Source: Roseiconus lacunae (GTDB lineage Bacteria > Planctomycetota > Planctomycetia > Pirellulales > Pirellulaceae). From it: DNA of 64,000 bases. Numbering within the stretch: the first letter of the stretch is position 1; each line of letters begins with the position of its first letter. The notes under the pieces were generated by a model, which was given only the letters and a program-made list of their open reading frames with translations, made no database searches and was not told the DNA's origin. Below are positions 48,172 to 57,587 of the stretch, piece after piece. The stretch lies in assembly GCF_008312935.1 (NCBI RefSeq), contig NZ_VSZO01000012.1, forward strand, positions 310,001 through 374,000, given 5' to 3'. A program made the translations under genes and the position numbers.

Positions 48172-48393
48172 GGTCTGCCTTGCTCAAAATAGTCAGCGTA
48201 CCACCGGCATAAATGCGCGGCGAAGGATCACAAAATAAATCAGTCGACATTATGCGCCATCGACCTCATCTGAACACGTCGGTTGCCAATTGATGCGCGA
48301 TCCACTTCCTTGCGATCATTGGGTCAGACATTCGCATCGACACATTTTCAGATAAAACACGAGAGCGGTCTTACCTACGGCACGATCACGACG

Positions 48394-51300
48394 TTACCGA
48401 TCCTTAAGCAAATAAGCGATCAGATCGGCCATCTTGTCGGGCGTAATGACCTTTTCCAGGCCTTCCGGCATGATCGAAACTCCGCTGTCGCGAATCCACT
48501 CGATCTCACTCCGCGGCACTGTGCTTTCAACGGACTCGGCAGCCCGCAAGGTCACACTACTGGAGTTTTCAGCAACGATCATCCCGCTAAAGGTTCGACC
48601 GTCTACCGTCAGCACCACATAGTTTCGATACTGCGGATTCACCTCGCGATTTGGGTCCAACACATTGGTCAATATCGATTCTGCGCCGCGTGTCGCCGCG
48701 GCCATCAAGCTTGGCCCGACCACGTGTCCCATCGCCCCAACCTGGTGGCACCCGGCACATTGATCGCGAAAGACCACTTCACCTCGTTTGACGCTTCCCG
48801 TTTTCGCGAGCACCGAACGGTATTGCTCGATCACCGAATCACGTGAAGTTGAGCGAAACTGGCCGATTACTTTCTCGGCACGCTCTCTGGTCCTATCGTC
48901 CTTGCTTTCTGCCAAACGCTGCCACTGGGTGATCGGGAAATCCTCACTATCACAGATGCCTTCATCGATCGCTTCAAAGACAACGCTGACGTGCGTCGGA
49001 TTCGAAAATAAAACCTCACAGGCCGCATTTCGCAATCGCGGACTCCATTGCCTTAACCGGCTCAAGATCGTTTCCAGCATTGGAATCGACGCCTGCCGGT
49101 CGATTGATCGCAATGTCGCCGCTGTCAGCGTCAAAGACTCATCGCCTTGCAAGACCTCCATGGTGGCGAGCGTCAAGCGATCATCCACAATGCCCCCCAG
49201 ATTTCGAAGCGCCGCGATTCGATCGGCGTCGCTTAACTTGTCACTGGCATATTGATCGATTGCAATTTGAATCGAGCGTTCCCGCAGTCGGTCGAATTGT
49301 TCGGCCGTAGCTTCCCGAACCAGTGTTCTCCAATCACCGGTGCGAAACTGCTCGATGACGGGTAACAACGCCGGTTGCCCGCCGATTGAATTGAGACGTT
49401 GAACCACCGACTCGATGGCCCGCCTCGCGTTGGTCTTTCGGATGTCCTTCGCGAGGGCGACAAAGATAGCTTGGTTTCGAACAAGGAAGCCATCGCCTAC
49501 ACCGATCCGACCAATCAAATGCTGCATCAATCGATCGGGCTCGCGTCCGGCCGATGACATCACCGCCGTTTGAACCCAACGGTTTTCGATATCGCGGACC
49601 AAAATCGATGCGAGCAACATCATCTGTTTTGGCCCCGGAAATTTGGAAAGCGAAAACGCGAGCTGATAACGGACCTCCAGCGAAGGATGGTTCACCAACG
49701 ACTCGAGCGCCGAAACAACATCCTGATCGCTGACAGAGAACCCTTCGGCCAGTCGAACCGCATGCCGGGTCACTTGCGGATGCTGGTCGGCCAAACGGCT
49801 GACGACATCCCCGGCTTTTAATTCGCCAAGGCCATCGAGTGCGTACATCGCGTGCATCCGGCCAAGTGGTGTGCCGTCGCGAAGCAATTGCCGGAGCGAG
49901 GGTACGACCGATCGGTCTTGTCTCTCAAAGATCAATCGTGACGCCGTTTCACGATGCCACGCATTCGGATGATTGAGAAGAGCGACCAGTTCGGCACCGC
50001 CGGCTTTCGATAGATCGCCGGTTTTACGGTGGCGGTAATCAACGGGAACGATTCGATACAATCGCCCACGGTCCCGACCGGCGGTCAAATCGAGGTGACG
50101 CTTGATGTCGGGCGGTAGACTCTTCGGATGCTCGATGACTTCACGATAAACATCGATCACGGTCAACGCCCCGTCGGGACCGCAAGCGAACTGCGCGGGC
50201 CGGAACCAATTGTCAGTCGATGCGACAAACTCCTTGCCTTGGTCGATCCGCTGCCCTTGAAATGGCACACCGTTTCCGACCAAGCGTTTGCGGTGAATCA
50301 GATTGCTGCCCACGTCGCCGATCACCGCGGTGGCGGATTCCGATTCTGGCCAAGCATCACCGCGATAGATCGTCGCGCCCGTCGCCCCGGTGAAATACCC
50401 TGCCGCCCGCCCACCGCCTTCGACCGGCCCGCCGACAACACCGGCGACCCTCAGCTTGGTGCGCAGGATTCGCCATGGCTCGACGGGACTGCGGCGAAAA
50501 ACCTCTGCTTGTGGTCCATCTGCGGCGATCGATAGCCGTGCTGCCGGTGCCACGAATGATGCCCCTGATCCCAAGTAGCGATCTTCGTACATCACCTGCT
50601 GTAGATGGTCGCTGTTGGAGCAAACAAACTTGCGTCCCCAGTCGTCAAAACACATGCCGTGCTGGGCACCACCGCTGGTGCGCGAAAACTGAAACGTTTC
50701 GGGATCGAACGCGAGGTCAAAACCGCGAACGGAAACCGCTTCAGATTCGGCCTGATCAGGGCGACGCACCTTGCCCCCAGAAGTTCCTACCGCGACGTGG
50801 ATTCGATTGTCCAACCCCCAGCGAAATGAGTTCATCAGTCCTTGCACGTTGCTGACCGAAAATCCTGTCAGTACCACCGCTTTCTGATCGGCGACGCCGT
50901 CGCCGTCGGTGTCTTTCATGTACCACAAATTCGGTGCGTCGCCGACAAACAGGCCGCCACGATACGGCAGAATCGCGGTCGGCCAAAGCAACCCATCGGC
51001 ATACACCGTGCTGTGATCGTAGACACCGTCGTCGTCTTCATCGATCAAACGAGAAATTCGCGATAGGCCATCATCACGGTCTTCACTGTAGCCTCGCATC
51101 TCGCAAACGAACAGCTCGCCCGTCGCGGACCACTCCGCCGCGACCGGACTGTTGACCAGCGGTTCGCTGGCAATCAATTCGACGCGGTATCCGTCGACTA
51201 CGGCAAGCTTCTCAAGACTCCCTACCGGAGACGTCGCTTCGATTCGCGGCAAACTCCCCGAATAGTCTTCGGCACTTGCGGGCACGCTCGGCACCGCCCC

Positions 51301-51453
51301 GACCAACGTCAGTTCGACCACGATCGTCCAAAGCAGCGTTGATGAAATGCCAGAAAGCAAGGCAATGGGAAATCCACCGAAATCGCACGAAAGAAACCTC
51401 CTCGTCCCCGCGTTCGCCTTCACGATCGCAAGTTGATTGTGCACGCTCCTCAT
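48394..51453 (-). CDS. PVC-type haem-binding CxxCH protein with HEAT repeats
   Basis: 1019 residues. A signal-like segment near residues 30-60 is followed by a propeller-type domain (VDGYRVELIASEPLVNSPVAAEW onward, about residues 60-480), HEAT-like repeats to about 840 (LLNHPNAWHRETASRLIF, LVNHPSLEVRYQLAFSL), and a cytochrome c domain with CAGCH at Cys899 and GPSL/TPDKMADLIAYLL later. This combination is a hallmark of planctomycete and verrucomicrobial periplasmic oxidoreductases, possibly sugar dehydrogenases. Its ATG overlaps the upstream ceramidase-like gene by 4 bp (ATGA), so they are coupled. Confidence 0.88.
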   Translation of the reverse strand: MRSVHNQLAIVKANAGTRRFLSCDFGGFPIALLSGISSTLLWTIVVELTLVGAVPSVPASAEDYSGSLPRIEATSPVGSLEKLAVVDGYRVELIASEPLVNSPVAAEWSATGELFVCEMRGYSEDRDDGLSRISRLIDEDDDGVYDHSTVYADGLLWPTAILPYRGGLFVGDAPNLWYMKDTDGDGVADQKAVVLTGFSVSNVQGLMNSFRWGLDNRIHVAVGTSGGKVRRPDQAESEAVSVRGFDLAFDPETFQFSRTSGGAQHGMCFDDWGRKFVCSNSDHLQQVMYEDRYLGSGASFVAPAARLSIAADGPQAEVFRRSPVEPWRILRTKLRVAGVVGGPVEGGGRAAGYFTGATGATIYRGDAWPESESATAVIGDVGSNLIHRKRLVGNGVPFQGQRIDQGKEFVASTDNWFRPAQFACGPDGALTVIDVYREVIEHPKSLPPDIKRHLDLTAGRDRGRLYRIVPVDYRHRKTGDLSKAGGAELVALLNHPNAWHRETASRLIFERQDRSVVPSLRQLLRDGTPLGRMHAMYALDGLGELKAGDVVSRLADQHPQVTRHAVRLAEGFSVSDQDVVSALESLVNHPSLEVRYQLAFSLSKFPGPKQMMLLASILVRDIENRWVQTAVMSSAGREPDRLMQHLIGRIGVGDGFLVRNQAIFVALAKDIRKTNARRAIESVVQRLNSIGGQPALLPVIEQFRTGDWRTLVREATAEQFDRLRERSIQIAIDQYASDKLSDADRIAALRNLGGIVDDRLTLATMEVLQGDESLTLTAATLRSIDRQASIPMLETILSRLRQWSPRLRNAACEVLFSNPTHVSVVFEAIDEGICDSEDFPITQWQRLAESKDDRTRERAEKVIGQFRSTSRDSVIEQYRSVLAKTGSVKRGEVVFRDQCAGCHQVGAMGHVVGPSLMAAATRGAESILTNVLDPNREVNPQYRNYVVLTVDGRTFSGMIVAENSSSVTLRAAESVESTVPRSEIEWIRDSGVSIMPEGLEKVITPDKMADLIAYLLKDR

Positions 51454-53012
51454 CGCTGGTCTCCCGCAGTCTCGGCACTTGCAGTCTCGGCACTCGTCGT
51501 TTGGGTAGCCTCCGCGCCGGCCGATCCGACTTCCAGCAATTCGCCGATCGCATCGATCAGCAAAGGCTCGACACTGGATGCGACACGCGACGCACGCTGA
51601 CTGGTTTCATACCCGCCTTGTCCGTATGCGATTTCCGTGCCGATATACCCGGGGCCGTAATCCCCGTAGGCCGCCATCGCCACATGCAAGTCTTCCCGCA
51701 TCGCCTTGGCGGCAAGCTGATACTCGACAAACAACTCGCCGGGAAGGTGCAAGACGCGAACATCTCCGACGGCCAAACATCCGATATCGATTTGATGCCC
51801 CGATTGACAACGTAGCAACCAAGCCAAGTCGGCCGGAACGGTCTCGATCACCGAAGGTGCGGGCTGTTGCAATGCGTCGCGCAGTTTCTGTTCATCCAGG
51901 TGCGGAGCGGCAGGCAAAGCCAAAGAGACGACCGACCAACGCACATCGTCCGCTTCAACCGGGAAACGTTCGACCGATTCATACGCCTGCCGCATCGCGT
52001 CGGCAACTCGCCCAGCCAAGACCAATCGATTCGAGCTGGAACCGTCGTTGTACTTGCCGGCACCGATATTACCGCCGGCGCCGTTGAAGTGCACATGCAT
52101 CACTTCGGGAGAATCCTGTGCCCGCAAGATCCGTGCGATCCCGGGAAAATCAGGGCTGGGAATTCCGGTTCGGTAATAACTTTGCGGGTGGCAAGCGTAG
52201 TACGTCAGCGAAACGAGCGGATCCTTCTCGTGATAAAACACAACACAGCTCAATTCCGGATCAATCGTGCCTTCCGGTTCCGCCCGCATTTCGGGATCAC
52301 GGCACGCTGTGTAACGAGTCGCGTAAACGTTGCCATCGGGACCAAGCAATCGACGGTTGCTCGCGACCTTTTTCACTTCAGAAGCCCCGAAACCCACGTG
52401 GGTCACCGGATGTGAAACCTGCAATGATTGTCGAACGCTTTCGGAAAGGCGGTCGAGCACCTCGCGTTGATGGGCACTTTGAAATGAACCCAGTTCGGTC
52501 GCCCCCGCATGATGTAGCAACTGCTCGGCGGTAAAATCACAACGTGGCGCGTCGTGCTGGTGAAGCGTGTGAACACTGACGTGCGAGACATCCGTCCCGG
52601 CAGCTTCGGCCAACCGCCGGCGAAACTCATCGTGGGCGGCGTTAGCGATTCCGATCCAGTCGACGGCGCACAGCACGATCGTTTTGTCCGTCCCAGTCAA
52701 CACGATGCCGCGACAACGCAGCCCCAATTCGTCATGCTTCTTGACCGGATCATAGGCCATCATCGACCCGATCGGTGGCGTGACATCAAGATCGAACATC
52801 GACAGTTTCAAAGCCACCGGCGCGTCGGAACTTGCCGACGCCTGTTCATCTGCCGTTTGTGCGGCGACCTCCGCCGATCCGAGCAAAAGCGTCGGTGCGA
52901 TCGCGATCAAGGCCAGGACAATCCGTCCCCATCCCCGCCAATGGTTCCTTCGCTCGCAAACTCTTGAAATCTGGAGTGTTGTTCTGCAATAAAGTTGTTT
53001 GACCATTTCCAT
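51450..53012 (-). CDS. Exported neutral/alkaline ceramidase-like protein
   Basis: 520 residues with a signal-type segment (IVLALIAIAPTLLLGSAEVAAQ, about residues 30-51). The body matches the N-terminal domain of neutral/alkaline ceramidases: DVTPPIGSMMAYD, LCAVDWIGIANAAHDEFRRR, VSVHTLHQHDAPRCD, NGAGGNIGAGKYNDG and LPGELFVEYQ. In planctomycetes this fold is widespread and the true substrate is unclear; amide or lipid hydrolysis is inferred. The stop overlaps the start of the PVC cytochrome gene, suggesting joint action on one compound. The end is Ala/Thr/Glu-rich. It is divergent from the DUF3500 gene. Confidence 0.78.
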   Translation of the reverse strand: MEMVKQLYCRTTLQISRVCERRNHWRGWGRIVLALIAIAPTLLLGSAEVAAQTADEQASASSDAPVALKLSMFDLDVTPPIGSMMAYDPVKKHDELGLRCRGIVLTGTDKTIVLCAVDWIGIANAAHDEFRRRLAEAAGTDVSHVSVHTLHQHDAPRCDFTAEQLLHHAGATELGSFQSAHQREVLDRLSESVRQSLQVSHPVTHVGFGASEVKKVASNRRLLGPDGNVYATRYTACRDPEMRAEPEGTIDPELSCVVFYHEKDPLVSLTYYACHPQSYYRTGIPSPDFPGIARILRAQDSPEVMHVHFNGAGGNIGAGKYNDGSSSNRLVLAGRVADAMRQAYESVERFPVEADDVRWSVVSLALPAAPHLDEQKLRDALQQPAPSVIETVPADLAWLLRCQSGHQIDIGCLAVGDVRVLHLPGELFVEYQLAAKAMREDLHVAMAAYGDYGPGYIGTEIAYGQGGYETSQRASRVASSVEPLLIDAIGELLEVGSAGAEATQTTSAETASAETAGDQR

Positions 53013-53095
53013 CTTTCCCGCCGTAATCAGTTAGAATCGACCTTATCATAGCGTGAATGCTCCCACCCGATCGCTCCCACCCCCAAGGCAATGTG

Positions 53096-54112
53096 ATGAA
53101 ACCGAACCCACGCTTGGATCGCCGGACCTTTTTGCAAGGTGCATCTGCCGTCGCCGCCGCAACCACCGCGGCCCCGATGATCAGCCCTCTATCGGAATCA
53201 CTTTCCGCCGCGGAAAGTGCGACGACCTCAGCCGAGTCACTTGTCGGTCGACTGTATTCGACCTTGTCCCAGCAACAGCGCAACGATGTCTGCTTTGATT
53301 GGAACCACCAAGACCCCAAACGTGGTTTGTTGCGAACCTTCGTGGCGAACAACTGGAATGTGACGCGTCACGAAATCGTCGATGACTTTTACAGTGACGA
53401 ACAGCGCGAGTTGATCACCCAGATTTTCGAATCGATCGTTCATCCGAACTGGCATGAACGGTACTACCGACAACTCGAAGACGACGCGGGCGGTTTCGGC
53501 GTCGAACAATCGATCGCGATTTTCGGAAAACCCAACGAAGGCAAGTTCGAGTTAGTCCTGACTGGTCGTCACATGACCCTGCGTTGCGATGGCAACTCGG
53601 CCGACCACGTCGCCTTCGGTGGACCAATCTTCTATGGCCATGCCCCCGTTGACAGCGAAGACCCTAAACACACCGATAACGTGTTCTGGAGCCAAGCCGT
53701 TGCCGCCAACGATCTTTACAAGATGCTCGACGGAAAACAGCAGCAGGAAGCGTTACTCCGGCGTACGCCGCGTGAGCAATCAGTCGCGTTTCGCGGCAAA
53801 CAAACGATCCCAGGACTTCCGGTCACGGAGATGTCATCGGACCAAAAGGAACACCTGCAAAAAACACTTGGCCTGCTTGTCGAGATGTACCGCGAAAGTG
53901 ATCAGCAAGAAGCCCTCAATTGTTTGAAAACTCAAGGCGGACTGGATGCCTGCTCGCTAGCCTTCTACCAAGATTCCGACATCGGCAACGACGGAGTTTG
54001 GGACAATTGGCGACTGGAAGGCCCCTCATTTGTCTGGCACTACCGGGGCAAACCTCACGTTCACGTCTGGGTCAACGTCGCCGACGATGCCAGTGTCAAA
54101 CTAAACGCCTAG
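53096..54112 (+). CDS. Tat-exported DUF3500 protein
   Basis: 338 residues from ATG 53096; an in-frame ATG at 53057 adds 13 residues. The twin-arginine signal is DRRTFLQGASAVAAATT. The body fits DUF3500: LTGRHMTLRCDG and HVAFGGPIFYGHAP, then WHYRGKPHVHVWVNV near the end. The function of the family is unknown. Tat export suggests a folded protein, often with a cofactor, in the periplasm. Confidence 0.8.
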   Translation: MKPNPRLDRRTFLQGASAVAAATTAAPMISPLSESLSAAESATTSAESLVGRLYSTLSQQQRNDVCFDWNHQDPKRGLLRTFVANNWNVTRHEIVDDFYSDEQRELITQIFESIVHPNWHERYYRQLEDDAGGFGVEQSIAIFGKPNEGKFELVLTGRHMTLRCDGNSADHVAFGGPIFYGHAPVDSEDPKHTDNVFWSQAVAANDLYKMLDGKQQQEALLRRTPREQSVAFRGKQTIPGLPVTEMSSDQKEHLQKTLGLLVEMYRESDQQEALNCLKTQGGLDACSLAFYQDSDIGNDGVWDNWRLEGPSFVWHYRGKPHVHVWVNVADDASVKLNA

Positions 54113-54135
54113 TGCATCGTCAACATCTGAAATCA

Positions 54136-54210
54136 GGATTAGCCGACTGGCGTTAGCCACGGTTTCGCAATCACCGGAGCTAGCGCCCGCCGGCTGATGA
54201 GCCGAACCCA
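54136..54210 (+). repeat. Dispersed REP-like element, copy A
   Basis: It begins GGATTAGCCGACTGGCGTTA and ends in the hairpin CGGCT-GATG-AGCCG (54191-54204) followed by AACCC. It matches copy B on the opposite strand along its whole length, with small changes. It lies between the DUF3500 and peroxiredoxin genes. Confidence 0.75.
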
Positions 54211-54302
54211 AACATTGGATCTAGACGGTGCACTCGCCGGTCTGTCGATGATCGTCTCCTTTCTTCATAACCTCACCCTACACAACTTCACTCCACGCTG
54301 CC

Positions 54303-54863
54303 ATGAAATCAATCCTCACCTCGTTGGCCTTGACACTCGCCCTTTGCCTCAACGCCTCTGCCGTTGAGGTCGGCGATAAAGCCCCGTCGTTTAAAGCGAA
54401 AGATGACTCCGGAGAACTTTGGAAATCGTCCGAACATGTCGGCAAGAAAATCCTGGTGGTCTACTTCTATCCTGCCGACATGACCGGCGGCTGCACCAAG
54501 CAAGCTTGCGGCTACCGTGACAAGATGAAGGACTTTTCCGACGCCGGTGTCGAGGTGATCGGGGTGAGTGGTGACACGGTCGAAAACCACAAAATTTTCA
54601 AAGACGTTCATGATTTAAATTTCACTTTGTTGGCCGACACCGATGGCAGTGTCGCCAAAGCGTTCGGCGTCCCGGTCAGCCTTGGCGATAAAGCCGTCAC
54701 CAAACTGATCAACAACATCGAGAAAGAGCTGGTCCGGAAAGCGACAGCCAAACGATGGACCTTCGTCATCGATCTGGAAGGCAACATCGCTTACAAGGAC
54801 TCGCAAGTCAAAGCGGCTCAGGATCCCGAAAAGATCGCCGCCGTCATCGCGAAGCTAAAATAG
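54303..54863 (+). CDS. Exported BCP-type peroxiredoxin
   Basis: 186 residues with a cleavable signal peptide (MKSILTSLALTLALCLNASA). The AhpC/TSA domain has VYFYPADMTGGCTKQAC: Cys64 is the peroxidatic residue and Cys69 the resolving residue, the 5-residue spacing typical of BCP/PrxQ. It should reduce peroxides in the periplasm with a thioredoxin-like partner. A conserved Arg would be expected further on. Transcribed alone or from the element-containing gap upstream. Confidence 0.9.
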   Translation: MKSILTSLALTLALCLNASAVEVGDKAPSFKAKDDSGELWKSSEHVGKKILVVYFYPADMTGGCTKQACGYRDKMKDFSDAGVEVIGVSGDTVENHKIFKDVHDLNFTLLADTDGSVAKAFGVPVSLGDKAVTKLINNIEKELVRKATAKRWTFVIDLEGNIAYKDSQVKAAQDPEKIAAVIAKLK

Positions 54864-54969
54864 AGACGGTCGACGCAGGCACGATCGGGACCGAAGTCGA
54901 TTTGTCCATAGGATTTGTTCAGCGAATGGACACACACAATTCGGAGAATCAAGCGACACGGTCGCCGAG

Positions 54970-57444
54970 CTAGACGAACAACCGCGGTTGGCTTGCCTGC
55001 CCCCGCGGTGCTGGCGGTCGATCGATAGTGTAGCGACGGAGGACCGCGCCGGCTAAGGCGATCCCGCTGATAAACGCCGACTCTAGCCTGCGTCCGCGAC
55101 ACCAATCACCGCATGCCCCCAGGCCTGTCGTAAAGTCAAACAAACAATCGACGTCCAAGGGCTCGGTGGTTTCGCTGTTCTCCCAAAAGTGCGTCGACAC
55201 GCGCCAAGACGTTTCATACGACCTGCCGATCGCTTCCGCAAATGCCTTCCCAAGATGATCGGCAACCCGTTCAGGCGAATCCTTGGCATGCTCGAGCGAC
55301 CAATCCGCCGACGCATGGGCCACCCAATGCCCGCCGCTTTTCCGCCCTGGTTTTCCATCGCTCGACGCAATCCATGACAGCGGCCCCGAACGCACAAACG
55401 CCGCGTCAAAAGAAAGATCGACCAAGCGATCGTTCGTCAACATCGCGGCCCAACAAGGACGCATCTTCACGCGACGAATCTTCCGCCCCAGTGATGTCAA
55501 ACCGCCGATTAAATCAAATGTTTCCGGTGCCGGGCAATTACTCAGCACAAGATCGAACGGCCCGTTTTGTTCGCCGTCAGCAAACCGTAAACGCCATCGT
55601 TCACCTTCCGCTTCGACGGCGATGACTTGCTTGGCGAACGTGACCGGCAGGTCTTTGGCCAAATGAATCGCCATCGCGTTCATCGACGGAACACCGACGT
55701 AGCGTGGCCGGTCGTGTGACTCGTCCAAAAGCCTGCCGTTCCCATCGATGGAAACGATCTTCCCTAGCCACGATTGAACGATGCCGTCTTGGACCCATCC
55801 GTTGACGTAGCGACAAAACGTCGAATGCCTAGCCGTAAAGTACTGTGCCCCCAGATCAAACGTTACGTCGCGATCGCCTTGACCGGACGGCATGTGCAAG
55901 GCTGCGGTGCGTCCCCCGACTTGCTCACGACGCTCAAAGACCGAAACGTTGATGCCGTGATCACTCAACACTCTCGCCGCGATCAATCCGCCGATGCCGG
56001 CACCAATGATCGCCACGTTCGGCAATCGTGCCGCGATTGGGCGATCGACTTTCATTCGATAGCGATCCAAGTTAAGCCGCTTGGCGTGTGTTTTTAATTC
56101 ACGCGTACGGACCTTTCCAAAAATCGGTTGCTCGGGGGAAAATGGCCGATCGAATTGACCGAAGCACCACAATACTCCACCGTAAGACGACGGGTTTCGA
56201 CCATCGAGTGCGTAGCGATGGTTTAAATCCAACGCCAGCTGCAACGCCCGCTCGGGGCAAAGCGTCCAGTTTAAGAACGCCTTTCCCCAAGTCATTCTCA
56301 CGTTGTTGTGAAGTTCGCCGTGCTTGAGCAGACTACGTTGAGCAGAGTCCCAAAGCGGATGCCCCGACCGACCGCGGGCGAGCGACTCCCAACTACAATC
56401 TTTTTCACGTGGATCATCGCGGTGATCACGCAAGCACTCTTTGGCCCACGTGGGGACGGCATCAAGCGAATCGATGTCGTCGGGATGATGAAAACAGAAA
56501 TGGAACGCCAGTTCACGCCATGTCAGCAGCTCATCAAGATACTTCGTTGCGTTTAAAGCATCCGCTTCACGCGCGATCCGAAATGGACTGACCATACCGT
56601 AGTGTAGGTACGCACTCATCCGACTTGCGCCACTAGCCGCTAACGGATCATTCCGCGTCGCTTCGTAATCTGCTAAGCCATTCTTTTTAAACGCTTCCCA
56701 CCGTGCGTATCCTGCCTTCGAACCGCCAGGCGTTTCCGCGACCGGGGCGACGGAATGATCGACTCGACAACAACCGATCAAGGACGCCAGATCGGCATCC
56801 TGCAGTGACAGCGGATGCAAGTCGAAGCGACGCTTTAAGTCATCCAGGTCACACATCGCGACATCAATCGGCTGTTCCACGTAAGACGTCTGCAAGGCAT
56901 GGTCATGGATGTCTTGGACCGCCTCACGGAACTGAAACGCACGGGTGAATGGTCGCCCGACGGCGGTCACGGGAGCCAAACACGCACAATCCACCGTCGC
57001 GACCGGCGTCTGACAAGTTGCGACGAGTCGTTCCATCCAACCGACGATGGGCTGGACCGGCATCTCCTCGGTCACTAATACCGCCGCACTTCGCGCAAGA
57101 TTTCGCAGATATGGACCGCGCTGGCCGCAACGCTGCAAGTGGAACGCGGCCACGATCCCGCGATCTTCTAGTTCACGCTGAACATCACGATGCCCCTGTA
57201 ACATGAACGCGTGATGACGATCCGAAGCATACGGATACTGTTCGCTCAAGCCATGGTAGACCAACAGTGGCAAACCGTTTTGACGCGCAAAACAAATCGC
57301 TGCGTCCAAAGCCGGATTCTCATGCGCACGTAGCGCATTGTGCATCCAGTACAAAACAAACTGGCCGGGACCGCCGGCAGCTTCCTCTGGTGTCTGCACC
57401 CATCGAATTCGTTGTCGTAGATTATCGGGAAGAGAAATATCCAC
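54970..57444 (-). CDS. Class II photolyase fused to an FAD amine-oxidase-like domain
   Basis: 824 residues from GTG 57444. Residues about 1-470 are a class II DNA photolyase: FVLYWMHNALRAHENPALD at the N-terminus, SAYLHYGMVSPFRIA, ELLTWRELAFHF, HNNVRMTWGKAFLNW, and LDGRNPSSYGGVLWCFGQFDRP then IFGKVRTRELK. Residues about 478-824 are a separate FAD protein resembling renalase-like oxidoreductases: dinucleotide motif VAIIGAGIGGLIAARVL and ERREQVGGRTAAL, then ACGDWCRGRRLESAFISG near the end. The first part repairs UV dimers using light and FADH-. The second might supply reduced flavin or act on lipids or pigments; this is inference. It follows hpnE by 143 bp on the same strand. Confidence 0.85.
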   Translation of the reverse strand: MDISLPDNLRQRIRWVQTPEEAAGGPGQFVLYWMHNALRAHENPALDAAICFARQNGLPLLVYHGLSEQYPYASDRHHAFMLQGHRDVQRELEDRGIVAAFHLQRCGQRGPYLRNLARSAAVLVTEEMPVQPIVGWMERLVATCQTPVATVDCACLAPVTAVGRPFTRAFQFREAVQDIHDHALQTSYVEQPIDVAMCDLDDLKRRFDLHPLSLQDADLASLIGCCRVDHSVAPVAETPGGSKAGYARWEAFKKNGLADYEATRNDPLAASGASRMSAYLHYGMVSPFRIAREADALNATKYLDELLTWRELAFHFCFHHPDDIDSLDAVPTWAKECLRDHRDDPREKDCSWESLARGRSGHPLWDSAQRSLLKHGELHNNVRMTWGKAFLNWTLCPERALQLALDLNHRYALDGRNPSSYGGVLWCFGQFDRPFSPEQPIFGKVRTRELKTHAKRLNLDRYRMKVDRPIAARLPNVAIIGAGIGGLIAARVLSDHGINVSVFERREQVGGRTAALHMPSGQGDRDVTFDLGAQYFTARHSTFCRYVNGWVQDGIVQSWLGKIVSIDGNGRLLDESHDRPRYVGVPSMNAMAIHLAKDLPVTFAKQVIAVEAEGERWRLRFADGEQNGPFDLVLSNCPAPETFDLIGGLTSLGRKIRRVKMRPCWAAMLTNDRLVDLSFDAAFVRSGPLSWIASSDGKPGRKSGGHWVAHASADWSLEHAKDSPERVADHLGKAFAEAIGRSYETSWRVSTHFWENSETTEPLDVDCLFDFTTGLGACGDWCRGRRLESAFISGIALAGAVLRRYTIDRPPAPRGQASQPRLFV

Positions 57445-57587
57445 ACTCGGTCACTCGATCCGCGTAAAACAGCCACGTGAAGGATCGTAGCTACCTGACA
57501 ATCCACCACCATTTGGGTGATTCGAGCACGAAAGGCTCACCGCGAAATGGTGCCAACAAAGAACATGGCGCAAACAGAAAACACTGA

